A DNA stretch of 28,297 bases, taken from a virus. Below, piece after piece: positions 1-6,168 of this stretch. Under the pieces are notes generated by a model. The model did no database searches and was not told the DNA's origin. It saw only the letters and a list, made by a program, of their open reading frames with translations. Location of the stretch: positions 1-28,297 of IMG/VR virus record IMGVR_UViG_3300035682_000149. One strand, given 5' to 3'. A program made the translations under genes and the position numbers. Numbering within the stretch: position 1 is the first letter of the stretch; each line of letters starts with the position of its first letter.

Positions 1-549
1 GAACCGATAGAGTCCGACCGCGACGGTGACGTCGCTCTTGTCGAGTTCCTTGTCGTGGCGGTCGTCGTCATCCTCGTCATCGTCATTGCCGCCCGGATTG
101 AGCAGGCCCTCGATGTCGGCAGGCTCGAAGCCCGCGAGGATCGTATCGAAGTCGATGGCCTTCCACTCGCTGGCGATTTTTTCGAGTTCGTTGAGATCGA
201 CCGTGGAAAGTTCGGCCAGGCGATTGTCTGCCACCAGCACGGCGAGTTCATCGTTCTCGCTGGCAAAATCCTGATAGTCCACGGGCACGACTTCCACGCC
301 GAGGTGCTTGGCGGCCATCAGGCGACCATGACCGGAAACGATCAGGCCGGTGAGATTGGAAACCGTGATCGTCTGCCGCCATCCGAAATAGCGGATGTTT
401 TTGGCGAGCAGTTCGATCTGCCGCTGCGGGTGCGTGTTAGGGTTGCGCGGATTGGGTTTCAGTTCTCCGACCGGCACGAGCTTGTCGAAGCTGCACCAGA
501 CTTCGATGCCATTGGCGAGTGTGCGAGCTTTGGGAGAATCATCCGTCAT
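1..549 (-). CDS. ParB-domain protein, partial (probable ParB-DNA methyltransferase fusion)
   Basis: This gene runs off the left edge of the window, so only its first 183 codons are visible. Residues of about 20 to 120 form a ParB/sulfiredoxin-type N-terminal domain. The visible hallmarks are NPRNPNTHPQRQ near residue 33, VSGHGR near 72 (the GEGR-like nucleotide-binding box) and VADNRL near 107. A very acidic Asp/Glu linker follows near residues 153 to 162, and the frame stays open to base 1. In phages this domain arrangement usually precedes an N4/N6 adenine or cytosine DNA methyltransferase, which would lie outside the window. That is inference from family knowledge. The ATG at 549 overlaps the end of the upstream gene by 11 bp. 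A stand-alone ParB-like nuclease is the alternative. Confidence 0.8.
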   Translation of the reverse strand, partial: MTDDSPKARTLANGIEVWCSFDKLVPVGELKPNPRNPNTHPQRQIELLAKNIRYFGWRQTITVSNLTGLIVSGHGRLMAAKHLGVEVVPVDYQDFASENDELAVLVADNRLAELSTVDLNELEKIASEWKAIDFDTILAGFEPADIEGLLNPGGNDDDEDDDDRHDKELDKSDVTVAVGLYRF

Positions 550-784
550 CGTCGCTTTGGATGGTGTCAACGGCATGGGTGACTTGCGCGAGCAGGGGGA
601 GGATCGCCTTCCACGCATCAGGCGGGCACCATCCGAGGGCAAACCATTCGCGGCTGCCGGCCACGTCGCGCCATTCCACGGTGACCGGTGTTTCCCGCCG
701 CATGTCCGGCGAGCGGTGTCGGAAGACGGCGCGGGCGAGGCGACCGCTGCGGTCGAAGGTGATCTGATGGATTCTCGCTTTCAT
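539..784 (-). CDS. Small hypothetical protein (81 aa)
   Basis: I do not recognise this small protein. It begins MKARIHQITFD and has a basic N-terminal half followed by a Trp-rich segment (VEWRDVAG, WFALGW) and an acidic end. The ATG at 784 overlaps the stop of the upstream AAA+ gene as ATGA, which is the usual junction in this operon and argues against the longer N-terminal extension that is also open. Its stop overlaps the start of the ParB-domain gene by 11 bp. The strict coupling on both sides suggests a genuine accessory gene of the same transcription unit. Confidence 0.65.
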   Translation of the reverse strand: MKARIHQITFDRSGRLARAVFRHRSPDMRRETPVTVEWRDVAGSREWFALGWCPPDAWKAILPLLAQVTHAVDTIQSDDDG

Positions 785-1449
785 GACAGCCCCTCCGCAT
801 CCAGCCAGGATTCCAGATCGGCGAGCGCGGCCCGCACACATCCGCCGCTGCCCACCGCGATTCGCAATGACGTCTGTTCATCGACCGGCCAGTGACGGCG
901 GAGCATCGCGGCGATTTCCTCGGTGGACGGTGCCGCGAGCTTGATCGACTGGAAGCGCGTCTGGAACCGCTCGGTGAGCAGGTCGAGTTGCAGGTTGCTG
1001 GTGCCGATCACGGCGCGACCCGGTGGCAGGCGGTCGAGATAGCTCAGGAGCAGGTCCTGTGCATCCCGCGTGCAGCGGTCCATTTCGTTGATGATCTTCA
1101 CCGAATAGACGCCGAACAGCGAGCAGACACCGAGCGTGCCCATCCACTGCTTCACGGTTTCGACGGTGACGAGCTTGCCGTTGAACTCCTCGATGGCGAA
1201 GCGCGTGCCGGACAACGCGTCGGCCACCATGTCGGCGATGCTGGTTTTCCCGACACCGGGCGGGCCGTAGAGCAGGATTTTTACCGGGACGGCGGGATCA
1301 TCGTGAAGCTTGCGCGCCTTGGCGACGAGTCGGCGGGCGACGGTGGCGGCGGGGCCGCAGAGGTCATCGGGTCCGGTAGGTCGCCACGCCAGCGGAGAGC
1401 TTGCGAGGCACGGTGTAGGGTTCGGCAGAATCTTGAAGAGTTGTGACAT
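781..1449 (-). CDS. AAA+ ATPase resembling an RFC-type clamp-loader subunit
   Basis: This 222-residue protein carries a full AAA+ core. WRPTGPDDLCGP near residues 22 to 33 resembles the entry motif of clamp-loader subunits. Walker A is GPPGVGKTS with K68. The Walker B position reads VKIINEMD (residues 117 to 124) and is followed by TRDAQ, which resembles the INE-D-LT-DAQ signature of RFC small subunits. The sensor-1 motif is GTSN near 149. A short lid follows, but the protein ends before a C-terminal collar domain, so a complete clamp loader is not encoded here. It probably remodels a replication or recombination complex of the element. The chosen ATG precedes the WRP motif and makes the gene overlap the preceding small gene by 86 bp. 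Upstream extension is possible but lacks supporting motifs. Confidence 0.75.
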   Translation of the reverse strand: MSQLFKILPNPTPCLASSPLAWRPTGPDDLCGPAATVARRLVAKARKLHDDPAVPVKILLYGPPGVGKTSIADMVADALSGTRFAIEEFNGKLVTVETVKQWMGTLGVCSLFGVYSVKIINEMDRCTRDAQDLLLSYLDRLPPGRAVIGTSNLQLDLLTERFQTRFQSIKLAAPSTEEIAAMLRRHWPVDEQTSLRIAVGSGGCVRAALADLESWLDAEGLS

Positions 1450-1603
1450 GGGGATCTTGGTTGGAATTGGTGATGGCCCTGGCGACGGCCTCCGCGCCCT
1501 TGCGGTAGAGGGTGACTGCGAGCAGTTCGCCATCGACGCTCACCGACCAGTAGCGCGTGAGGTAGCCGTCGGGTTTTCGATATTTTTCGACCGCGACCTT
1601 CAT
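1364..1603 (-). CDS. Small hypothetical protein (79 aa)
   Basis: The start is fixed by a TGATG junction with the preceding gene: the A at 1603 is shared by that gene's TGA stop and this ATG. The first 45 or so residues look like a compact beta-rich domain (KVAVEKYRKPDGYLTRYW, then DGELLAVTLYRKGAEAV). The last 28 residues are encoded by DNA that also encodes the beginning of the AAA+ gene in another frame, so the tail is probably poorly conserved. I do not recognise a family. Context suggests an accessory replication-module protein. Confidence 0.6.
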   Translation of the reverse strand: MKVAVEKYRKPDGYLTRYWSVSVDGELLAVTLYRKGAEAVARAITNSNQDPHVTTLQDSAEPYTVPRKLSAGVATYRTR

Positions 1604-1938
1604 CAGAAGTTGTAGTCGTGGAAGTGGCGGCGGCCGGGGATGACCGGCTTGCCGTTGGTGGTGCGGAACCAACCATCCTTGCGGAGGCTGGCACGGTGAG
1701 TCGCCCCAGCAGGATCTGGCGAGTATTGGTAGGACTGCGTGGCGTTGTTCACGCAATGCCCGCCAAACCCACCGGCGACGAACTCAGGCTTCCAGCCGTC
1801 AAGAACGGCGGTGTCCTCCCTCATCCAGATCGTCTTCCCGCTCGGGCTGATGCGGATGATCGTGCAGGCGGTGCGGTCGCTGTAGTGGCAGACGCTCGCG
1901 CCTCCGCCGACTGCCGGTATCCATTCGGGTGCGCTCAT
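1603..1938 (-). CDS. Conserved phage-type hypothetical protein (111 aa)
   Basis: The protein starts MSAPEWIPAVGGGASVCHY and shows the order G-x-GA-x-V-x-x-YSDR, then a GKTIWMREDTA strand, QSYQYSPDP, a THRASLRKDG strand, and a terminal GRRHFHDYNF. I recall this order from uncharacterised phage and prophage proteins in which a small beta-barrel-like domain ends in an HRxxYxDxxF-like tail, but I know of no assigned function. The ATG at 1938 overlaps the upstream stop (ATGA) and the stop overlaps the downstream ATG, so it is translationally coupled on both sides. Confidence 0.7.
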   Translation of the reverse strand: MSAPEWIPAVGGGASVCHYSDRTACTIIRISPSGKTIWMREDTAVLDGWKPEFVAGGFGGHCVNNATQSYQYSPDPAGATHRASLRKDGWFRTTNGKPVIPGRRHFHDYNF

Positions 1939-2453
1939 TTGCCCCAGCCCTCCCTCCGACTACGGGTCTTGATCGAATTGGGGGACAGTCCGAAATGCTC
2001 AGCGGTTTGTTTCACGCTGCGGCATTCGAGCCAGTATGCTTTCACCTGCGACCAGTGGTCGTCGCCGTGGCCGGGATTGCCGACCTTCTTGGCGGGCTTG
2101 GATGCCTTCGCCTTGGGTGGCGTAGCCTTCGCCGGTGTTGGTTGCGACTCAGCCGCGTCGGCGAACGCATCGTAGCGTCCCGGGCTGGCCTCGTTCGCCG
2201 GTCGGGTGAGCGGCACGACGTTCGCGGCCTGCGCGACATTTCTGCCGTCGCCGCCGGCGAGAATTTCCGCAACGATCTCGCGGATCAGTGGCACCGGGAT
2301 TTCGGTGATGGTGAAGACCAGTCCGTTGAGGGTCTTGCGCCCGATGGTTTGCTTGAGGAACTTCAATGCCTCGCCTCGGGTGCGGCCCTGGTAGCGGCCT
2401 TCGAATACGTTGGTTTCCTTGTCGTCGCAGACGATCCAATACAGTTTGTTCAT
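1935..2453 (-). CDS. HTH-containing hypothetical protein (172 aa)
   Basis: The N-terminal 75 residues are a compact domain (MNKLYWIVCDDKETNVFEG and RTRGEALKFLKQTIG). An Ala/Pro/Lys-rich linker of roughly residues 90 to 128 follows. The C-terminal 45 residues read like a helix-turn-helix: SVKQTAEHFGLSPNSIKTRS has the layout of a terminase-small-subunit or resolvase-type HTH. The ATG at 2453 is not coupled to an upstream gene and sits behind an A/C-rich leader without a visible Shine-Dalgarno. A DNA-binding role is inferred from the HTH only. The gene could be an orphan terminase-small-like protein, but no large subunit is nearby. Confidence 0.65.
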   Translation of the reverse strand: MNKLYWIVCDDKETNVFEGRYQGRTRGEALKFLKQTIGRKTLNGLVFTITEIPVPLIREIVAEILAGGDGRNVAQAANVVPLTRPANEASPGRYDAFADAAESQPTPAKATPPKAKASKPAKKVGNPGHGDDHWSQVKAYWLECRSVKQTAEHFGLSPNSIKTRSRREGWGK

Positions 2454-2465
2454 GGTGGTGTTTGG

Positions 2466-2696
2466 TTATGGTTTGGGGTTGGTGACGTTGCCGTCGGTGT
2501 CGATCCGGACGCTGAACGCCAGCAGCCCGGTTTTGGTTTGCTTGGCGAAATCAGCGCAGAACTCGCGGGCATGGATGCCGGCCATCGGATCGACCGGCAG
2601 GATGCGCCGGGCGGTGAAGCCGTTTTTCTCAAGTCCGCGAATGCTTTGCTGCATCGCCTTGGTCAGGTAGTTGTTAGGGAGTGATGCTTTTGTCAT
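2466..2696 (-). CDS. Small hypothetical protein (76 aa)
   Basis: An ATG at 2768 overlaps the upstream stop and would give 100 residues. I prefer the ATG at 2696, which gives 76 residues, because the DNA immediately upstream (2705 to 2754) is a near-duplicate of the non-coding leader of the DNA ligase gene at 4521. The similarity continues across both start codons into the first codons (AAAGCA, then a CCTAAC block). The protein begins MTKASLPNNYLTKAM and ends in a hydrophobic strand pair followed by a DTDGNVT turn. I know of no family. Confidence 0.55.
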   Translation of the reverse strand: MTKASLPNNYLTKAMQQSIRGLEKNGFTARRILPVDPMAGIHAREFCADFAKQTKTGLLAFSVRIDTDGNVTNPKP

Positions 2697-2704
2697 AGCA
2701 TCCC

Positions 2705-2754
2705 TCATCTGCCCGTCTGATCGGGCACGTCCATGTCTTTTTTCGTCTTTCTGT
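2705..2754 (-). repeat. Leader repeat, copy 1, with nine-codon mini-ORF
   Basis: On the minus strand this holds a 26-bp block (2754 to 2729) identical to 4577 to 4552, then 15 variable bases, then GGCAGATGA (2713 to 2705), also identical in the other copy. A mini-ORF from ATG at 2734 to TGA at 2705 has nine codons, Met-Asp-X5-Gly-Arg-stop, and the same frame is kept in the second copy. It lies 8 bases before the ATG at 2696. It could be a duplicated promoter with 5' leader, or the residue of a gene-start duplication. Confidence 0.6.
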
Positions 2755-2764
2755 TGCCGGGTTT

Positions 2765-3010
2765 TCATGATGCTTGATTCGGTTGTGGATTGGCTTTCGG
2801 TCCGATCCAGCGCAGCAGATGGGATGGCTCCCTCTCAACGAGTCCGGCGTCGATCAGGAGGTCGATGACCTGCCCGTATTGGCGGAGATCCATGATGCCC
2901 ATGAGGCGGGCGTAGAGGTGGCCGCTCGGGATTTCACCGAGTTCACGGATGGATTCGGCGATGGCATGGGCGACCCGGACGGCCGCGAGAGCTTCGGATG
3001 TCTTGCTCAT
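2765..3010 (-). CDS. Small hypothetical protein, possible winged-helix fold (81 aa)
   Basis: The ATG at 3010 overlaps the upstream stop (ATGA) behind a GGAGGCC Shine-Dalgarno, so the long N-terminal extension that is also open should be discarded. The protein begins MSKTSEALAAVRVAHAIAESI. It is predominantly helical with the run LGEIPSGHLYARLMG and then YGQVIDLLIDAGLVER, resembling a small winged-helix domain in which a terminal strand (HLLRWIG) follows the recognition helices. I know no named family. A regulatory or DNA-binding role is inferred from fold impression only. Confidence 0.65.
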   Translation of the reverse strand: MSKTSEALAAVRVAHAIAESIRELGEIPSGHLYARLMGIMDLRQYGQVIDLLIDAGLVEREPSHLLRWIGPKANPQPNQAS

Positions 3011-3717
3011 GACTGGCCTCCGGTGAGTGGACGATTGATCTGGATGGTGCGGCCCTTGGTTTCTCCGGCGACATAACTGCCGGAATGGAGGTGGCGGCGG
3101 CGTTGCGAACGGGTGCGGAGTTTGCCGTATGCCTCCTCGACATAGCGGGTGATCGCTGCCTCCTGATCCACGACTACCAGTCCGTATGCCTGGCGCTGGT
3201 CGGCGGCATAGGATTGCTCGGCCCGTTGCTTCGCCGCTTTGAGTTCGGCGTTCAGTCCGTCGCGCAGACCCCGGTAGTAGGATGCCTTGTCCGGGTTGGC
3301 GTGAGTCCGTTTGAACTCGTTCCAACAGCGGAAGAAGGTCTGCCGCAGGTAGTTGAACGCATAGATCGCGAAGTCTATGTCGGCAGCGGCACCGATGATG
3401 TCCACCGGCGTCCCACGGCCATTGGGCATCAGGATCGTCTTCACGTTGAAGTGCGCCTGCAGGATCGAGAGAATCATCAGGTCGGCCGGGTTGAGAGTCT
3501 TCGGAAGATCGACCTTGCCCATGTTGACGGTGAAGCCCGCGCCGCCGGATTCGCCGCGTTCCATGCGGAGCAGCGCCGAGTCGATGTTGTGGCGGGTCAT
3601 CAATTCCTGCGCCTTGGCCAGTGCGACCTTGGCTTCGTTTTCGGTGGAGCCGCGGGAGCGGTCGGCCAACCGCAGTAGCTTGCGGATTTTATCGAGGATG
3701 TCGGATTCGGATTTCAT
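3007..3717 (-). CDS. DUF2786-domain protein
   Basis: The first 45 residues match DUF2786: ILDKIRKLLRLADR, then a Ser/Thr-Glu-NEA segment (STENEAKVALAKAQELM) and the RHNI box near residue 43. The remaining 190 residues contain alternating helices, including a DIIGAAADIDFAIYAFNYL segment and a basic RSQRRR cluster near 208, and probably form the companion domain common in long DUF2786 proteins of phages and mobile elements. The molecular function is unknown. The gene lies 27 bp downstream of DNA ligase and is coupled to the next gene by ATGA. The start is the only sensible ATG and sits behind an A/C-rich leader. Confidence 0.8.
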   Translation of the reverse strand: MKSESDILDKIRKLLRLADRSRGSTENEAKVALAKAQELMTRHNIDSALLRMERGESGGAGFTVNMGKVDLPKTLNPADLMILSILQAHFNVKTILMPNGRGTPVDIIGAAADIDFAIYAFNYLRQTFFRCWNEFKRTHANPDKASYYRGLRDGLNAELKAAKQRAEQSYAADQRQAYGLVVVDQEAAITRYVEEAYGKLRTRSQRRRHLHSGSYVAGETKGRTIQINRPLTGGQS

Positions 3718-3744
3718 GGATCTAAGCGGTTTGTTTGTTGGGGT

Positions 3745-4521
3745 CTATTCGTAGTTGCGGATGGCGATGAAGGTCGGGAAGCGAGGAACTCCATCAGGAG
3801 TCAGTTCGAAGTAGCGGACGGTGACGATGGAGCCGATGGCCGGCGGGTTTTCCCTTTCCGCGTCGGTGAACCCGGACCCGGCGCGGAACGTCGTGCCGTC
3901 CCTGAGCTGGCAGACCAGCGCCCCAAGCCGTCCCTCGTGTTTGCCTTCTCCGTCCTGGTGGCCGACCACGGTGGCCTCGTCGTCGATGAAGCGCTTGAGC
4001 TTGCGTAGGTGGCCGGATCGCTTGAATTCGTAAGGCGAGCGTGGGGAGCGGAGCATGACGCCCTCGCCCTTGCCGCTAAGGATGGAACGCTCGAATTCAA
4101 GCAGGGCGTTTTCAGACTCGCAGAGCACCTGCTCGACAATCGAGACATGGCCGGGGAGTTGCAGGGCCAGCAACGTGCGCTGGCGGTCTTCCGTCGGACC
4201 GTCAGTCTGAACATCAAAGACCAGATACTTGATAGGCGACCAGTCGGCGGTCATGGACCGAACGATGCTCACCGCGTCGTTGAACTTCCCGCGCCCGACG
4301 AACAGCTCGCCGTCCAATGGCAGGGCGGGCAGTCCCGCTTTGAACCATTCCGGGGCGTGGAAGATGTTGCCGCCACGGGAGCGGAAATGTTCGCCGTCCC
4401 AAATGGCGCGGACGCCGTCGAGTTTTTCCGACATCCACCAACCCTCCGGCCGCATGGTCTTGTCCCAATTCTTCGCCAACATCGGCGGCTTTGTTGTTAG
4501 GTTAGGAGTGTTTGCTTTCAT
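3745..4521 (-). CDS. ATP-dependent DNA ligase
   Basis: At 258 residues this is a minimal ATP-dependent DNA ligase with nucleotidyltransferase and OB-fold domains. Motif I is EKLDGVRA with the adenylated lysine at K33. LDGELFVG near 69 and LVFDV near 100 are motifs II/III-like. EGVMLR (153 to 158) is motif IV and LRKLKRF (172 to 178) is motif V, followed by an OB-fold with DDEATVVG and LGALVCQL. Such small ligases seal nicks in phage and mobile-element DNA. It is the first gene of the left minus-strand block and has its own leader (4522 to 4577) shared with the small gene at 2696. The start has an AAGGA-like sequence a few bases upstream. Confidence 0.9.
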   Translation of the reverse strand: MKANTPNLTTKPPMLAKNWDKTMRPEGWWMSEKLDGVRAIWDGEHFRSRGGNIFHAPEWFKAGLPALPLDGELFVGRGKFNDAVSIVRSMTADWSPIKYLVFDVQTDGPTEDRQRTLLALQLPGHVSIVEQVLCESENALLEFERSILSGKGEGVMLRSPRSPYEFKRSGHLRKLKRFIDDEATVVGHQDGEGKHEGRLGALVCQLRDGTTFRAGSGFTDAERENPPAIGSIVTVRYFELTPDGVPRFPTFIAIRNYE

Positions 4522-4527
4522 CGTCCT

Positions 4528-4577
4528 TCATCTGCCAGTCCCACAACCACTGTCCATGTCTTTTTTCGTCTTTCTGT
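4528..4577 (-). repeat. Leader repeat, copy 2, with nine-codon mini-ORF
   Basis: This is the second copy of the leader repeat. The minus-strand block 4577 to 4552 is identical over 26 bp to copy 1, and GGCAGATGA (4536 to 4528) is identical as well, with the same 15-base spacing. The mini-ORF runs from ATG at 4557 to TGA at 4528 and again encodes Met-Asp-X5-Gly-Arg. It lies 6 bases before the ligase ATG, so the repeat is in the 5' leader of the ligase operon. Confidence 0.6.
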
Positions 4578-4608
4578 CGGAGTTATCACATATCCGATAG
4601 CCTCCGCT

Positions 4609-4696
4609 TTGGCACACCTCCTGAGCGTCACGACGCGTGCCAAGCCCATGTCATTCCGAGCGTTCCGAATGCCTTGCGATTGGCACGCTTCATGAG
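4609..4696 (+). promoter_or_regulatory. TTGGCAC direct and inverted repeats in the divergent control region
   Basis: Two 17-bp direct repeats at 4609 to 4625 and 4680 to 4696 match at 14 of 17 positions and share TTGGCAC and TGAG. An inverted copy of the core, GTGCCAA, lies at 4637 to 4643. The region separates the leftward ligase operon from the rightward amidoligase gene, so an operator or control site is plausible. The GG and GA spacing is reminiscent of a sigma-54 promoter but lacks the GC of the -12 element, so I do not call it one. Confidence 0.4.
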
Positions 4697-4781
4697 TGAA
4701 ACGATGCGGATAAAATTTGTCTTTTTTCCTCTAACTCCACTTAGCCATGGACGTGAGGTGGCACCATGGCAGATATTACCC

Positions 4782-5588
4782 ATGACAACGCCAACGATGT
4801 CCCGCCGCTTCGGAGTCGAGATTGAATTCCTCTCCACCATCACCACCGAGCAAGCCGTCACTAGCCTGAGAGCCGCAGGCATCCGGGTCGAATCCTCCTA
4901 CTACACACACGACACGACACCACACTGGAAGATCGTCACCGACGGCTCCTGCGGTTTGGAACTTGTCTCACCAGTTCTCGAAGGTGAAGCCGGTCTTGAA
5001 GAAGTCAGGATCGCCGCCGCCGCACTCGAAGCCGCAGGGGCCAGGGTGGACAAGCGCTGCGGACTCCACGTCCACTTCGACGCCCGCACGATGTCGCTGA
5101 AGGCGGTGAAGAACCTCTTCAAGATGTGGCTCAAATTCGAGGATGTTCTCGATGCCTTCCAGCCGCAGTCACGCCGGGGCAACAATAACACCTACTGCCG
5201 CACGAACCTTGACCACAGCATCATCGACGCCGGGAATCACCGGGGCCAATGCTCCGAGATGTTCCGCAAGATCGACGCCTGCCGCAGCATGGAGCAAATG
5301 AAGCAGCTCTACCCCTGCCGCTATCGGAAACTGAACATCCATTCCTACTTCCGCCACCAAACGCTCGAAGTCCGTCACCACTCGGGCACCACGGACCCTG
5401 CCAAGATCACCAACTGGGTGCGACTGATGGCCCGCATGTTCGACGCCGCCGAATCCGCCGCCACCGTCCGCAACCGCCCCGAGGACAACGGAGTCGGAAT
5501 GCCCCGCATGAAGTGGTTCTTCCAAGCCATCGACGCCCGCGGACTCTCCAAATTCTACACGGCACGCGCCAAAAAACTGGCCGCCTGA
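4782..5588 (+). CDS. Putative amidoligase enzyme (Amidoligase_2-like)
   Basis: The protein of about 268 residues begins MTTPTMSRR and carries FGVEIEF near residue 10, an acidic ATP-grasp-like entry motif of the glutamine-synthetase/GCS-fold amidoligases. DGSCGLELVSPV near residue 53 and CGLHVHFDAR near 90 are further hallmarks of the family. RRGNNNTYCR and YRKLNIHSYF, then TLEVRHHSGT, complete it. Such enzymes join an amine to a carboxylate in peptide or cell-surface modification, but the substrate is unknown. The open frame extends upstream to 4512. I chose 4782 because it sits just before the conserved FGVEIEF, with 4797 as the alternative. Two small genes follow closely on the same strand. 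Confidence 0.8.
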   Translation: MTTPTMSRRFGVEIEFLSTITTEQAVTSLRAAGIRVESSYYTHDTTPHWKIVTDGSCGLELVSPVLEGEAGLEEVRIAAAALEAAGARVDKRCGLHVHFDARTMSLKAVKNLFKMWLKFEDVLDAFQPQSRRGNNNTYCRTNLDHSIIDAGNHRGQCSEMFRKIDACRSMEQMKQLYPCRYRKLNIHSYFRHQTLEVRHHSGTTDPAKITNWVRLMARMFDAAESAATVRNRPEDNGVGMPRMKWFFQAIDARGLSKFYTARAKKLAA

Positions 5589-5598
5589 TTTCCCACCA

Positions 5599-5877
5599 AT
5601 GACACTGACCACCATGAACACCGAATACCACACGATCGACGGCGCGACATTCTCCGCCGCCGATGCCACCGACCTGATGACTCAACTCCGGGCCGACAGC
5701 TTCAACCCTGAGGATGATCTGCCGTCCTACTGCCGCGCCACCGCACGGGCATCCAAGATGCAGACCGGCAAACCGCACCGCCCGTGGCCGCCGAAGGCAC
5801 TGGTCGAAGACATGCTCGCCTCCGGACTGATTGCCACTGGCGAGCGCCACCCGGAATGGGGAAACACCAACGACTGA
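5599..5877 (+). CDS. Small hypothetical protein next to amidoligase (92 aa)
   Basis: It follows the amidoligase stop by 10 bp and precedes the next gene by 6 bp, so all three are probably one transcript. The visible motifs are TIDGATFSAADATDLMTQLR, PSYCRATARASKMQTG and RPWPPKALVEDMLASGL, giving a helical protein with one cysteine. An internal ATG at 5614 (MNTEYH) is an equally good start. I know no function. Close partners of amidoligases are sometimes substrates or adaptors, but nothing here proves that. Confidence 0.65.
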   Translation: MTLTTMNTEYHTIDGATFSAADATDLMTQLRADSFNPEDDLPSYCRATARASKMQTGKPHRPWPPKALVEDMLASGLIATGERHPEWGNTND

Positions 5878-5883
5878 ACGACC

Positions 5884-6162
5884 ATGGCCTACCGAATCAT
5901 GGAACCGCGCTTCCCGCTCGGGAAAACCGTGGCGACTCCCGGAGCGATGGCGCTCGGCATCGACCTGGCATCCTACATGCACCGCCACCACTGCGGCGAT
6001 TGGGGCGATCTCGACGAATGCGACAAGCAGGCGAACGAGGATGCCCTGATTCACGGCGACCGCATTCTCAGCCACTACAAGGTGGGAGGCGGCCGGCGGA
6101 TCTACATCATCACAGAACACGACCGCAGCTCGACCTGCATCCTCCTGCCCGAGGAGTATTGA
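5884..6162 (+). CDS. Conserved hypothetical protein of plasmids and phages (92 aa)
   Basis: The region ALGIDLASYMHRHHCGDWGD, then CDKQANEDAL, HGDRILSHYK and RRIYIITEHDRSSTCILLP has a pattern I recall from short plasmid and phage hypothetical proteins (a GIDLxxxLxRHxxGDWGDL block and an ITExDRSxTxILLP block). Its function is unassigned. It ends 6 bp before the converging stop of the HNH lipoprotein gene, with no obvious terminator between. Confidence 0.75.
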   Translation: MAYRIMEPRFPLGKTVATPGAMALGIDLASYMHRHHCGDWGDLDECDKQANEDALIHGDRILSHYKVGGGRRIYIITEHDRSSTCILLPEEY

Positions 6163-6168
6163 ACGCCC

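Noticed and set aside
26-274. Serine-rich ORF near the left edge
   Set aside because: Low-complexity product from reading the acidic-linker codons of the ParB-domain gene on the wrong strand.
892-1446. Plus-strand ORF of 184 codons
   Set aside because: Antisense to the AAA+ gene with clear Walker A and sensor motifs.
1929-2684. Plus-strand ORF of 251 codons
   Set aside because: Opposite three coupled minus-strand genes, one with an HTH; composition-driven open frame.
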